This document shows, in pieces, positions 34,002 to 43,451 of a stretch of DNA of 64,000 bases; the stretch's first letter is position 1, and the number at the start of each line of letters is the position of its first letter. The position numbers and the translations under genes were made by a program. A model generated the notes under the pieces. The model was not told the DNA's origin. It searched no databases and saw only the letters and a program-made list of their open reading frames with translations. Source of the stretch: Polynucleobacter sp. AP-Capit-er-40B-B4 (GTDB taxonomy: Bacteria > Pseudomonadota > Gammaproteobacteria > Burkholderiales > Burkholderiaceae); contig NZ_JACVOV010000003.1 in NCBI RefSeq assembly GCF_018882245.1, positions 42,607-106,606 of the forward strand, read 5' to 3'.

Positions 34002-35174
34002 ATGAGCATTTCTGACACCATTTCTGCCGTTTCTGAGGCCCCAGTTGCTGTTTGGTCGCAAGTAGATGCCAATTCTGCAAAGGTGTCTCTCAGTGGCATT
34101 GTGAACGTCTATTCCTTGGGTGGAGTTTGGACCCAAATTCGTGATTCTCAAGATGCCTGGCTAAAGCAGGGCGATAGCAAAGCAAAAACCCTCAGTGTTG
34201 ATTCATCGGCAGTTGCTTCTCTAGATGGCGCTGGTATTGCCTTTCTGATAGCCATACAAGAGGCGCAGACAATTGCCGGCGCTAAATATCTCTTATCTGG
34301 CTTGGATGCTCGTTATCAACCTCTACTAAAAGAGTTTGATCCAATCAATAATTTATTTCCTGCGCCATCTGTAAAACCCAAAAGAAGTTTTGTGGTCAGC
34401 CTGGGGATGGCAGTTCAAAACATCATTGATGACACTGCAGGTTTAATTGAATTCACGGGTCATTTATTTTCTGATTTAGTTTGGTCAGTTAGAAATCCAA
34501 AGCAAGTGAGGTGGGGCGACTTTATTAATGCTGCGGTTGAGGCGGGCATTGCGGCATTACCAATCGTTGGTTTGGTTGCCTTCTTAATCGGTGTGATCTT
34601 ATCTTTCCAAGCTGCAATTGGTATGAAACAGTTTGGCGCGGTATCTTTTGTTGGCCCCTTGGCTGCCCTGGGGATTGTTAGAGAAATGGGGCCGTTAATT
34701 ACCGCTATTTTGTTGGCCGGCCGTTCCTCCGCTGCCTTTGCTGCTGAGATCGGTACGATGACAGTCAACAGCGAAGTGGATGCTTTAGTTTCAGGCGGCT
34801 TAAGCCCAATTCGCTTTTTGGTAGTGCCGCGAGTCTTAGCTGGCATTCTCGTTGCCCCAATTTTGACTTTGTTCGCAGATATCGTCAGTATTTTTTCTTC
34901 GATGTTGACGATGTTGATCTATGGCATTCCATTTGTAAATTTTTATAATGGCATGCTATCTGCTGTCGATGTGGAAGACATTCTTTCTGGCTTATTGAAG
35001 GCAACCCTATTTGGTGTAGTTGTCTCAGCTATGGGTTGTTTGCGCGGCATGCAAACGGGTACTGGTGCGGCTGCTGTAGGTATCTCAGCTACACGTGCAG
35101 TAGTTAGCAGCATTGTCATGATTGTCATCGTTGACGGTATTTTCGCCTTCATCTCCTATAAAACAGGCTTCTGA
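34002..35174 (+). CDS. MlaE-type permease with fused STAS domain
   Basis: 390 residues. The first 110 residues form a STAS domain like MlaB (SLSGIVNVYSLGGVWTQI, VDSSAVASLDGAGIAFLIAI). The MlaE permease follows, with membrane segments (ALPIVGLVAFLIGVILSF) and the conserved VREMGPLITAILLAGRSSAAFAAEIGTM region (shown in the sequence at about 225-250). MlaB is normally a separate protein; the fusion is a known arrangement in non-Mla MCE systems. It heads a four-gene operon for lipid movement between the membranes. Confidence 0.92.
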   Translation: MSISDTISAVSEAPVAVWSQVDANSAKVSLSGIVNVYSLGGVWTQIRDSQDAWLKQGDSKAKTLSVDSSAVASLDGAGIAFLIAIQEAQTIAGAKYLLSGLDARYQPLLKEFDPINNLFPAPSVKPKRSFVVSLGMAVQNIIDDTAGLIEFTGHLFSDLVWSVRNPKQVRWGDFINAAVEAGIAALPIVGLVAFLIGVILSFQAAIGMKQFGAVSFVGPLAALGIVREMGPLITAILLAGRSSAAFAAEIGTMTVNSEVDALVSGGLSPIRFLVVPRVLAGILVAPILTLFADIVSIFSSMLTMLIYGIPFVNFYNGMLSAVDVEDILSGLLKATLFGVVVSAMGCLRGMQTGTGAAAVGISATRAVVSSIVMIVIVDGIFAFISYKTGF

Positions 35175-35959
35175 TGGACGCGCCAATTACTCCGAATAAT
35201 TCTCCTTACGCTATTGATGTCCAGAACCTCACGGTTGGTTATGGATCTAAGGTGCTCATGCAGAACTTAAATTTCACTGTTAGTAACGGTGAGATTTTTG
35301 TGATTCTCGGTGGTTCGGGTTGCGGTAAATCCAGTCTTCTGAAAAATTTGTTCGGTTTGTATCAACCATTAGCTGGTAATGTCCTAATCGAAGGTCAAAA
35401 TATCACCACTGCAACTGGTGCCGAACGTCAAAAGATCATGACGAGCTTTGGGGTGATGTATCAGCAAGGCGCGTTATTTGGATCAATGAATCTATTGGAT
35501 AACGTCACTTTGTTTATGCAGGAATACACTCAGCTGACACAGGCGCAAATGAATCTTCTAGCGCGCTGTAAGCTAGATTTGGTCGGTCTCTTGCCATATG
35601 AGTCCTATATGCCTAGTGAAATCAGTGGTGGCATGCAAAAACGTGCAGCGATTGCAAGGGCGATGGCACTAGACCCTAAAATCTTATTTTTGGATGAGCC
35701 TTCAGCGGGTCTTGATCCAATCACCTCAGCGGATCTCGATAGCACCATCCAAGATTTATCAAAAAACTTGGGCATTACCTTTGTGATTGTTTCTCATGAG
35801 TTGGCCAGCATTTATGCCATTGCTGATAAGGTCATCATGTTGGATAAGGATGCTAAAGGCATCATTGCGGAGGGAGATCCGAAAGTGTTAAGAGATACCA
35901 GTAAGGACCCTAGAGTGCATCAATTCTTTAATCGCATTATGAGCAAGGACGCAGCATGA
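35174..35959 (+). CDS. MlaF-type ABC ATPase of the MCE transporter
   Basis: 261 residues. Walker A GGSGCGKSS near residue 50, Q-loop MYQQGALFG, signature ISGGMQKRAAIARA, Walker B ILFLDEP and switch His in VIVSHELAS. It overlaps the permease stop by one base and the MCE gene by four bases. It energises lipid transport with the STAS-permease. Confidence 0.95.
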   Translation: MDAPITPNNSPYAIDVQNLTVGYGSKVLMQNLNFTVSNGEIFVILGGSGCGKSSLLKNLFGLYQPLAGNVLIEGQNITTATGAERQKIMTSFGVMYQQGALFGSMNLLDNVTLFMQEYTQLTQAQMNLLARCKLDLVGLLPYESYMPSEISGGMQKRAAIARAMALDPKILFLDEPSAGLDPITSADLDSTIQDLSKNLGITFVIVSHELASIYAIADKVIMLDKDAKGIIAEGDPKVLRDTSKDPRVHQFFNRIMSKDAA

Positions 35960-36885
35960 GCAATAACTCAAATCCGAATTATTTCCGCCTAGGCGTTTTC
36001 GTTCTGGCCGCAATAGGGGTGCTATTGGCTGTGATTTTGATCTTTGGATCTGGACAGATTTTTAAAAAATCTTTCTATATTGAAACCTATATTAAGCAAT
36101 CCGTTACTGGATTAGACACTGGTGCTGCAGTGCGCTTCAGGGGTGTGAAGGTGGGTCAGGTCACCATGATTGGTCTAACCGGGGATATTTACGAAAAAGA
36201 CATTCCCTTTAAAAAGCGTCGACAGTATGTGATCGTTCGCATGCAAATTTTTGGCGAGCAAGTGGACATGGATCACCTTAATATTTTTGTAAAAAATAAT
36301 TTACGTGCGCGCGTTAAGTCCATGGGTATAACCGGCGTGAACTATGTGGAGTTTGATTTTGTTGGCGAAGCCAATCGGACTGAAGAGCTGCCGTATGATT
36401 GGAAGCCTGACTACCCGGTCATTCCCTCTTTACCAAATCAGGCTGATGAAATCATTTCTGGCATTCAAAAGCTGATTGGCGCACTCAATGATATGAATAT
36501 TGACGGCACACAGAAGAAGTTGGATGCGTTATTTACCAATTTGAATGTCATGATGGCTGGTGATGGCAAAGGCAATGAGGGCGTCATTGAATCTGTTAAA
36601 CAACTCAATGTGATCATGGCTCGTATTAATAAGGTAACCGATAAAGACGAGCTCAGTATTTTGATGCGAGAGCTTGTTGGCACGATGGTTGCATTACGTC
36701 AAACCGTTACCAGCATTCAGGGTGACACTAGTGCCACGATTGAGAACCTGAAGCAGACTAGCGAGAATCTCAATGAATTTAGTCGCATTGCAAGTCAATC
36801 ACCATCTAGCTTGATATGGGGTGAGCCGCCAGCGAAAATTACACCACCGCTAAAAGGTTCAAGCGGTTCTGGAGCGCAAAAATGA
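35956..36885 (+). CDS. MCE (MlaD-domain) substrate-binding protein
   Basis: 309 residues. A single N-terminal membrane anchor (LGVFVLAAIGVLLAVILIFG) precedes one MCE domain (YIKQSVTGLDTGAAVRFRGV, VGQVTMIGL), then a long helical C-terminal region (about 150-290) of the kind that forms periplasmic needles or rings. It binds lipid in the periplasm and connects the permease with the outer partner. Sits between ATPase and lipoprotein genes with 4-base overlaps at both ends. Confidence 0.92.
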   Translation: MSNNSNPNYFRLGVFVLAAIGVLLAVILIFGSGQIFKKSFYIETYIKQSVTGLDTGAAVRFRGVKVGQVTMIGLTGDIYEKDIPFKKRRQYVIVRMQIFGEQVDMDHLNIFVKNNLRARVKSMGITGVNYVEFDFVGEANRTEELPYDWKPDYPVIPSLPNQADEIISGIQKLIGALNDMNIDGTQKKLDALFTNLNVMMAGDGKGNEGVIESVKQLNVIMARINKVTDKDELSILMRELVGTMVALRQTVTSIQGDTSATIENLKQTSENLNEFSRIASQSPSSLIWGEPPAKITPPLKGSSGSGAQK

Positions 36886-37508
36886 TTAAACGAATTCTCT
36901 TTTTAATAGCAATCTTGGGTTTAGTTTCATGCTCACTTCCGACTCGAGCACCGGTTTCTCCTACGAGCTGGATGGTTGCGCCTGAACGAACTGCCGCGCC
37001 CCTTAAAACTCGCTCTGACCTATGGTTAAAGATCGGCTCAGTATCTGTAGCGCCACCATTTGATGCAAAGTCTTTGGTCTACCGCTTGAGTGATCAACGT
37101 TATGAAAAAGATTTTTATAACGTGTATACCGTTATCCCATCGGAGATGATTGCAAATGCAGAGCGTAAGTGGTTTAACCAGGCAAATATCTTTGCCGCAA
37201 CCGTTGGTCAGGGCAACAGCTTTTTCCCTTTCTATACTCTGCAGTTAACAATTAATGAGTTTTACGGTGACTACCGCATCAAGCCAGAGGCGGTAGTGAG
37301 CGTTGAATTCTTCTTAACTGCGACTAATGCAGGCAAGAGCAATCCCTTGATTGGTGCAAATCGATATACAAAACGAGTAGCGCTTAAAGACAATACTCCA
37401 GAGGCGCTAGTTTTGGGTCAGCAGCAAGCCTTGGCTGAAATCTTCCAGGACTATGAAGGTCAACTTTCTAAATATGCCTCTAATTTACCTAAACCTATAG
37501 GTCAGTAA
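36882..37508 (+). CDS. ABC-transport auxiliary lipoprotein (PqiC-like)
   Basis: 208 residues. Lipobox LVSC with mature N-terminal Cys at about residue 17, then an ABC_trans_aux/PqiC fold (DLWLKIGSVSVAPPFDAKSLVYRLSDQRYEKDFYN, cited in part). It should be anchored in the outer membrane and form the outer end of the MCE pathway. No MlaC-like shuttle is encoded, so this operon resembles Pqi-type tunnels more than MlaFEDBC. Confidence 0.88.
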   Translation: MIKRILFLIAILGLVSCSLPTRAPVSPTSWMVAPERTAAPLKTRSDLWLKIGSVSVAPPFDAKSLVYRLSDQRYEKDFYNVYTVIPSEMIANAERKWFNQANIFAATVGQGNSFFPFYTLQLTINEFYGDYRIKPEAVVSVEFFLTATNAGKSNPLIGANRYTKRVALKDNTPEALVLGQQQALAEIFQDYEGQLSKYASNLPKPIGQ

Positions 37509-37512
37509 ACTT

Positions 37513-38499
37513 ATGAAATTCACCACAGTAAAGCTTATTAAATTTATTAGCGCGACCGCTCTTGTAGCGGTTGGCTCTGTTGCTGTCGCTCAGGCGCAAA
37601 ATTTCCCCGTTAAGCCAATTCGCTTGGTAGTGCCATTCGCGCCAGGCGGCAGTACTGACATCATCGCTCGTGCAGTGGGTGATGCCCTGGGCCGTCAGCT
37701 TGGCCAGCCTGTCATTGTGGAAAACAAGGCGGGTGGTGGTGGCTCTATTGGTGCATTGGAGGTAATGCGTGCGCCTAAAGATGGTTACACCATCGGTATG
37801 GCAACTGTATCTACAACGGCTGCTAATCCGGCTATTAACCCGAAGGTTGGTTACGATCCAATCACTGATTTCACGGCCATTAGCAATATTGCAGCAACAC
37901 CAAACATCATCGCAGTCAATCCAGCATTCCCAGCCAAAGACTTCAAAACTTTTATGGAGGTATTGAAGGCGAATCCTGGTAAGTACTCCTATTCAAGCTC
38001 TGGCACAGGAGGCATTGGACATCTGCAAACCGAATTATTTAAAAGTTTGACAGGCGTATTTATCGTGCATATTCCTTATCGTGGTGCTGGTCCAGCATTG
38101 GCAGATACAGTTGGCGGACAAGTGTCGATGATTTTTGATAACTTGCCATCATCTTTGCCGTTCATTAAAGATGGCAAGCTTGTTCCGATCGTGATTGCCG
38201 CCCCTAAGCGTTTGGCTCAATTACCTAATGTCCCAACCTTTGCTGAAGTTGGTTTGGCGCCAGTCAATCGTATGGCTTACTACGGTTTATTAGGCCCAGC
38301 TGGTATTCCAAAAGAGGTGGTAGATAAATACAACGCAGCACTACAAAAAGTGGTTGCCGATCCAGCGGTAAAAAAGCGAATTGAAGACACAGGTTCGATC
38401 ATTAATGTGAACGGCTCCGAAGCCTTTGCAAAAGAGATTAAGGCTGAGTACACCGTTTATAAAGAGGTTGTTGCTAAACAAAAATTGCAGTTAGACTAA
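37513..38499 (+). CDS. Bug-family (tripartite tricarboxylate transporter) binding protein
   Basis: 328 residues. Signal peptide ends VAVAQAQ, then FPVKPIRLVVPFAPGGSTDIIARAVG. Later landmarks are VIVENKAGGGGSIGALEVM, GYDPITDFTAISNIA and IPYRGAGPALADTVGGQ. A second Bug receptor in this window, clearly a paralogue of the one at 24.7 kb but divergent in sequence. It follows the MCE lipoprotein closely and precedes an SDR gene; ligand unknown. Confidence 0.92.
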   Translation: MKFTTVKLIKFISATALVAVGSVAVAQAQNFPVKPIRLVVPFAPGGSTDIIARAVGDALGRQLGQPVIVENKAGGGGSIGALEVMRAPKDGYTIGMATVSTTAANPAINPKVGYDPITDFTAISNIAATPNIIAVNPAFPAKDFKTFMEVLKANPGKYSYSSSGTGGIGHLQTELFKSLTGVFIVHIPYRGAGPALADTVGGQVSMIFDNLPSSLPFIKDGKLVPIVIAAPKRLAQLPNVPTFAEVGLAPVNRMAYYGLLGPAGIPKEVVDKYNAALQKVVADPAVKKRIEDTGSIINVNGSEAFAKEIKAEYTVYKEVVAKQKLQLD

Positions 38500-38528
38500 A
38501 AATATAAAAATTAGCTTTTGGAGACAAA

Positions 38529-39314
38529 ATGGATTTAGGAATTCAGGGTAAGGTTGCTTTAGTGATGGCTTCTAGTCGTGGCTTAGGTCAAGCGATGGCA
38601 GTCTCGTTAGCGCGCGAAGGCGTTAAAGTTGCTGTCACTGGGCGTAACGCAGAAGGTTTGAAGGAGTCCGTCAAATTAATTGAGGCGGCCGGTGGAAAGG
38701 CTTTGGCATTGAATTGGGATTTATCGGATCCGTCAGTGATTGATGGCTTAATCCTAAAAGTGGAAAAAGAGCTAGGCCCAATCGACATCTTGATAAATAA
38801 CACTGGCGGTCCACCACCAACACCTGCTGCTGGTCAAGACCCGGCACTATGGCAAAAAAGTTTTAACGATATGGTGCTATCGCTTATCGCTATTACGGAT
38901 CGTGTATTGCCAGGAATGCGTCAACGCAAATGGGGCCGCATTATTACTAGCACGACATCAGGCGCGATTGCACCCATTAAAAATTTAGCTATTTCCAATA
39001 CATTGCGCGCAGCACTGCTAGCTTGGTCAAAAACTTTGGCGTCAGAGGTAGCTGCTGATGGTGTCACCGTGAATATCATCATGCCGGGCAGAGTGGCAAC
39101 AGATCGCTTGCGTCAGCTTGATGAGGCCCGCGCGAATCGCGAAGGCAAAAGCTACGAAGATGTTGTTAAGCTAAGCTTGGGACAAATTCCGATGGGGCGA
39201 TATGGGGACCCTAGAGAATATGGTGATACAGCTGCATTCTTAGCCAGTCAAAATGCCTCCTTTATTACGGGTACCGTTATGCGCGTTGATGGCGGTCAAA
39301 TTCAGGCCATTTGA
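38529..39314 (+). CDS. SDR-family protein lacking the canonical Tyr-Lys pair
   Basis: 261 residues. The Rossmann start KVALVMASSRGLGQAMAVSLARE replaces TGxxxGIG with ASSRGLG, and NNTGG replaces NNAG. The catalytic Ser region (ITSTTSG, 140-145) is present. The YxxxK positions align with Ser156 and Arg160 in NLAISNTLRAALLAWSKTLA. Related SDRs with SNxLRxA are widespread in Burkholderiales, often mislabelled as 3-oxoacyl-ACP reductases. The family fold is sure; a normal dehydrogenase mechanism is doubtful. Confidence 0.85.
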   Translation: MDLGIQGKVALVMASSRGLGQAMAVSLAREGVKVAVTGRNAEGLKESVKLIEAAGGKALALNWDLSDPSVIDGLILKVEKELGPIDILINNTGGPPPTPAAGQDPALWQKSFNDMVLSLIAITDRVLPGMRQRKWGRIITSTTSGAIAPIKNLAISNTLRAALLAWSKTLASEVAADGVTVNIIMPGRVATDRLRQLDEARANREGKSYEDVVKLSLGQIPMGRYGDPREYGDTAAFLASQNASFITGTVMRVDGGQIQAI

Positions 39315-41797
39315 GACAATTGATTCTTCGCTTCCTGGGTGGTCTGAAGCGCGATTTTCGCTCTGCTGAATTAGCTTGGCTTTTTGTTGCGCTAACACTT
39401 TCTGTAACGGCGCTTTCCAGCGTGAGTTTTTTGGCGGACCGAATGCAAAGGGCATTTGCATTTGATGCTAGGAAGCTCTTAGCTTCGGACTTGCTCATTA
39501 TTTCTGATCAGCCATTACCAAGCATATTTTTGAATGAAGCACAAAACAAAGAATTAAAAATAGCGCAAACAGTAGTATTTCCAAGCATGGCCACTGTTGG
39601 CCCAAACAGCAAGCTTGCATCCCTTAAAGCAGTAAGCGCTCAATATCCTTTGCGCGGTTCATTACGCGTTCAGACAGGCTCAGAAGATAAAACGCTAAGT
39701 GCCGGACCTATGCAGGGCTCTGTTTGGGTCGATCCGGCGATGTTGGCGAGTTTGTCTGCTAAAGAAGGTGACTCCATCAGGCTAGGCGATAAGACCTTTC
39801 TGATTGCTGGCGTTCTTGAGCGCGAACTGGATCGCGGCGCAGGCTTTATGAATTTTGCACCTCGAGTCATGATGTCCTTGGCTGATTTAAGTTCAACAGG
39901 ACTGATTGGGCTAGGTAGTCGAGTGACTTATCGTTTGTTGCTTGCGGGTACAGACCAGCAAATTTCTGCCTATGGCGCATGGGCAAATCTATATATTGAA
40001 AAAGAAGGGCTCAAGGGTGTACGTATCGAAACCCTGGAGAATGCTCAGCCTATGATGCGCAAAACGCTTGAGCGCGCAGATCGTTTTCTGTCTTTAATTG
40101 CATTGTTGACTGCAATGGTTGCTGCAGTTGCAATTGCTTTGTCTGCGCATCGTTACACGCGCAAGCAGGCAGATGCATGTGCAGTTCTTAAGTGCTTGGG
40201 AGCTAAATCCAATGTAATTCTGATCCGTCAAGCTCACACCTTATTAATGCTTGGTCTGATAGCAGCATTTCTGGGTTCTCTATTGGGTTATCTTGGGCAG
40301 CATATATTGACGCTTTTATTGGGTAATCTTGTGATGTCAGACCTGCCACAGGTATCCATATGGCCTGTGCTTTGGAGTGTTTTAGTTTCCTGGAGTTTGC
40401 TGTTTGGGTTTGCTGGCCCAGCCATCTTCAAGCTAGTAAAGGTCTCGCCAATTCGTTTGATCCGTAAAGAATTTGATGGCGTAGATGTATCGACATTTTG
40501 GACCATTATTTTTGGCTTAGCGACGGCACTGGCGTTAATCATGATTGCTGCACGCGATTGGAAATTAGCCTTATGGACTAGCCTTAGTTTTGCTGCTGCA
40601 ATTGCCATCTTTGCTTTTGTCTCTTGGGGACTTTTAAGGCTCGTTTGTTCAATGCCAACCAGGCGATTCGCACTTGGATTCGTGATCCTTGCGCAAGGCC
40701 GAAGAACAAGTCTCGCTGTTGTCCAAATTACCGCTTTAGGTATTGCGCTAATGGCTTTACTGTTAGTTCTTTTATTGCGTGCGGACTTTTTAAGTGCGTG
40801 GCAGGGCAATATACCCACCGATGCCCCTAATCGCTTCATGATCAATGTACAAGAAGATCAAAAGCAGGGGCTTACGCAATCTTTACAAAACGCAGGCGTA
40901 CCTGCCCCACAGTTTTATCCGATGATCAGAGGTCGTTTAATTGAAATTAACGGCAAAGATATAGCGCCAAATAATTATGCTGAAGAGAATGCCCGGCGCC
41001 TTGTAGATCGTGAGTTTAATTTATCTTATACAGAGCAATTGCCATTAGGTAATCAATTGTTGGCAGGCAAGTGGATCGAGGGTGATGCGCCGCAGATATC
41101 CATGGAAACAGGTATAGCCAAAACCCTGAAGTTAAAGATGGGCGATCAACTGACATTTGAGGTGGCAGGTGAAAAAATTACTGCTCCGATCACCTCGTTG
41201 CGCAAATTAGATTGGGGTTCAATGCGGGTGAACTTCTTTGTGATCATGCCCGCGGCCCAGTTGCAGCCACTGCCGCAATCTTGGATTACTTCTTACTATC
41301 AATCGCCTAAACAGGAATCCTTGGATTTTCAGCTGAGTCAAACTTATCCCAACTTAACGATTGTGGATGTATCAGCCTCATTGCAACAAATTCAGGAAGT
41401 TCTGAATAAGCTTTCATCGGTTTTGGGCTTGCTGCTCGCATTTACCATTGTGGCTGCCATTTTGGTTTTAATGTCTGCTATCGCGGCTACACAAGACGAG
41501 CGTTATAAAAACGCTGCCCTCCTAAAGGCATTAGGCGCTTCTCGAAATACTTTAGCGAACATTGCTAACATTGAGCTGCTAATGATTGGTTTAGTGTCGG
41601 GTGTATTGGCGGGTCTTGCCTCCGGCGTTGCTGCCTGGGCTTTGGGTCGTTACGTAATGGAAATACAATTCAACGCTTTTGGTGAAGCGCTTTTGATGGG
41701 AGCTAGCTTTGGAGTGGTTGCTTGTTTAGCTTCGGGTTACCGCTTCCAAAGAAGGATACAGAAGGCTACGGCGATTGAGTGTCTGCGTGAGGCCTGA
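39311..41797 (+). CDS. FtsX-like ABC transporter permease (YbbP type)
   Basis: 828 residues. It has two FtsX domains with MacB-like extracytoplasmic regions. Membrane segments lie near the N-terminus (LAWLFVALTLSVTALSSVSFL), around 255-460 and at the C-terminus (VLGLLLAFTIVAAILVLMSAI). The cytoplasmic coupling stretches YKNAALLKALGASRNTL and DACAVLKCLGAKSNVIL are typical. TTG start inside the SDR stop (TTGA), so translation is coupled. YbbP-like permeases normally work with a YbbA-type ATPase, which is not encoded next to it. Confidence 0.9.
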   Translation: MRQLILRFLGGLKRDFRSAELAWLFVALTLSVTALSSVSFLADRMQRAFAFDARKLLASDLLIISDQPLPSIFLNEAQNKELKIAQTVVFPSMATVGPNSKLASLKAVSAQYPLRGSLRVQTGSEDKTLSAGPMQGSVWVDPAMLASLSAKEGDSIRLGDKTFLIAGVLERELDRGAGFMNFAPRVMMSLADLSSTGLIGLGSRVTYRLLLAGTDQQISAYGAWANLYIEKEGLKGVRIETLENAQPMMRKTLERADRFLSLIALLTAMVAAVAIALSAHRYTRKQADACAVLKCLGAKSNVILIRQAHTLLMLGLIAAFLGSLLGYLGQHILTLLLGNLVMSDLPQVSIWPVLWSVLVSWSLLFGFAGPAIFKLVKVSPIRLIRKEFDGVDVSTFWTIIFGLATALALIMIAARDWKLALWTSLSFAAAIAIFAFVSWGLLRLVCSMPTRRFALGFVILAQGRRTSLAVVQITALGIALMALLLVLLLRADFLSAWQGNIPTDAPNRFMINVQEDQKQGLTQSLQNAGVPAPQFYPMIRGRLIEINGKDIAPNNYAEENARRLVDREFNLSYTEQLPLGNQLLAGKWIEGDAPQISMETGIAKTLKLKMGDQLTFEVAGEKITAPITSLRKLDWGSMRVNFFVIMPAAQLQPLPQSWITSYYQSPKQESLDFQLSQTYPNLTIVDVSASLQQIQEVLNKLSSVLGLLLAFTIVAAILVLMSAIAATQDERYKNAALLKALGASRNTLANIANIELLMIGLVSGVLAGLASGVAAWALGRYVMEIQFNAFGEALLMGASFGVVACLASGYRFQRRIQKATAIECLREA

Positions 41798-41807
41798 GGC
41801 AACGCTA

Positions 41808-42344
41808 TCAAGTCAGAGTGACGAGATTTTTAGGGAGCTCGACCAAACGGGTTCCGGCTAACCGATCTGGCAGGCTTTGTCGATGCAAGTAGCTGCGACG
41901 GTCTAGGTAAATACTGAGTGGCCAAATAAACAAAGCTACCTCAAAAAGCATTTCAATGATTTGCCACTTTTCTAAATGAAAAGCCCATTGCAATAAGACG
42001 CACGGTATAAGCCACAGGGACCCATAGACATAGCGCCAAAAGGCCTGTCGCTTAGTAAGGGTGTGCCCACCTTTGCCGATGATGCGAACGCGCCATGTTT
42101 GCATGGCAAGTGTCTGACCAGATTTGGTCCAGTACCACACGAAATAAATTCCTAAAACAGCGTAGAGGTACAAAAAAGTAAGCCAACTTGGCAACGAGAT
42201 ACCAAATAGAATTCCTAATCCAAGATTTGGAACCAAAAAAGTAAATGCTATTACCCCTAGCAATACAAGTTGCTCATAGAGGCAGCATGAAACGCGACGC
42301 CAAAATTGAGGGGAGGGTAATACGTCTAGTTCAGCAGGCGTCAT
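41808..42344 (-). CDS. RDD-family membrane protein
   Basis: 178 residues with three to four membrane segments (LVLLGVIAFTFLVPNLGLGI, LTFLYLYAVLGIYFVWYW, FEVALFIWPLSIYL). The family core SGQTLAMQTWRVRIIGKGG is present. The N-terminal motif is RRVSCCLYEQL, with the usual RDD acids altered. Function of the family is unclear (some are ion antiporters). Last gene of the sigma-factor unit, 7 bp after the DUF3106 gene. Confidence 0.82.
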   Translation of the reverse strand: MTPAELDVLPSPQFWRRVSCCLYEQLVLLGVIAFTFLVPNLGLGILFGISLPSWLTFLYLYAVLGIYFVWYWTKSGQTLAMQTWRVRIIGKGGHTLTKRQAFWRYVYGSLWLIPCVLLQWAFHLEKWQIIEMLFEVALFIWPLSIYLDRRSYLHRQSLPDRLAGTRLVELPKNLVTLT

Positions 42345-42351
42345 AGACTGC

Positions 42352-42981
42352 TTAATTGTTTGTTGGGCTGCTAGATGCGCTACCAGGTGAGCTGCTCTCT
42401 GTTGCAGATCCTGAGTTTTCTGATGGCGCTATGACAGCTGGAGGAAGGGCTGCCTTTGGGGATATGGGATGCTGTTGCAGTGTTGGCGCGTTAGCAGCAG
42501 TGGGTTTTTTCTTTGCTTCGGATTCTGCCAACTTCTTTTTTTGTTCATCGCTTAGTTTTTGGTAGGCAGTCCATGCCTCTGCCTTTTTCTCAGCAGGGAA
42601 TTTGAGGCTGGCGAGATAATTTTCACGGGCAATGCGACGCTCTTTTTGGGAGAGGTTGGACCAACCGGTCATCCGCGATTGAAGTCGCTCTTGATCCTGA
42701 ACGCTCATCTTCGGATAGATGTTGGCAACTTGAATCCACTTCTTACGACTATCGGGCAGCATGTAGTCCCAATCGCTTTCAAGCGGCGCAAGTATTTTCT
42801 GTTGAGCTGGCTTTAAGCCTTCCCATGTCCCGTCAGGCTTTTTCTCGGGAATGGCCGTTGCTTTCCCATTTGAAGTGTTTGGCAGTAACTGTGCGAATGC
42901 TGGGCTAACTAAAAACGCGCACAAAAAAGCACAGAGCGCTAGCCCACAAGTCTTTTGCGTTCTAGTAGTTAATGACATCAA
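42352..42981 (-). CDS. DUF3106 exported protein
   Basis: 209 residues. Signal peptide (LALCAFLCAFLVSPAFAQ) leads to a helical DUF3106 domain (WEGLKPAQQKILAPLESDWD, QDQERLQSRMTGWSNLSQKERRIARENY in part) and a low-complexity Pro/Ser/Ala tail. The repeated W-x-L-x-x-x-Q pattern resembles periplasmic stress-sensing helical proteins, so a link with the sigma factor encoded upstream is plausible but unproven. Confidence 0.85.
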   Translation of the reverse strand: MMSLTTRTQKTCGLALCAFLCAFLVSPAFAQLLPNTSNGKATAIPEKKPDGTWEGLKPAQQKILAPLESDWDYMLPDSRKKWIQVANIYPKMSVQDQERLQSRMTGWSNLSQKERRIARENYLASLKFPAEKKAEAWTAYQKLSDEQKKKLAESEAKKKPTAANAPTLQQHPISPKAALPPAVIAPSENSGSATESSSPGSASSSPTNN

Positions 42982-42992
42982 TTGAGTCGGAA

Positions 42993-43451
42993 CTATTTGC
43001 TTTGAATAGAGTCTGATGAGCTATCTGACTCAGAGAGAGGACCATTTTTAAGAAAGGCCATAAATCCGCTATCAGCATAAGCATCTGGCGGCACATCATC
43101 AGACAATAAAGCCGCATCTACTTCAGCAATGTCATTAATGCGAGAATCATCTTGCCATTGGGCAATACCGATCAAGCCAAATACCAAGACTACCAATGGA
43201 GCAATCCAGCCCAAGGTATCCCAAGTGCTGCTAGATCCGGATGTCCAGTTACGGCCAGAGCCTGCCAAAACTTGCTTTTGAATACGTACTTTTTCTGGCT
43301 TCTTAACAGACAGCGCCTTCATACGTGCTGAATACAGGCGATCTTTAATGTTTTGAGGAATGGTTTGGGCACCTTGACGGAGCAGGGCAGCGCTAGCCTG
43401 ACCAAATTGGTCGGCTTGAGTCTGGGATAGTTGGTCATCAAAGTGTTTCAC
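42993..43451 (-). CDS. DUF3619 single-pass membrane protein
   Basis: 152 residues. A soluble N-terminal part (DQLSQTQADQFGQASAALLR) is followed by one membrane segment (TLGWIAPLVVLVFGLIGIAQW) and an acidic C-terminus. It overlaps the sigma factor gene by 4 bases. Cytoplasmic N-terminus, one membrane span and coupling to an ECF sigma gene are features of anti-sigma factors; no classical ZAS motif is seen, so this is a hypothesis. Confidence 0.82.
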   Translation of the reverse strand: MKHFDDQLSQTQADQFGQASAALLRQGAQTIPQNIKDRLYSARMKALSVKKPEKVRIQKQVLAGSGRNWTSGSSSTWDTLGWIAPLVVLVFGLIGIAQWQDDSRINDIAEVDAALLSDDVPPDAYADSGFMAFLKNGPLSESDSSSDSIQSK

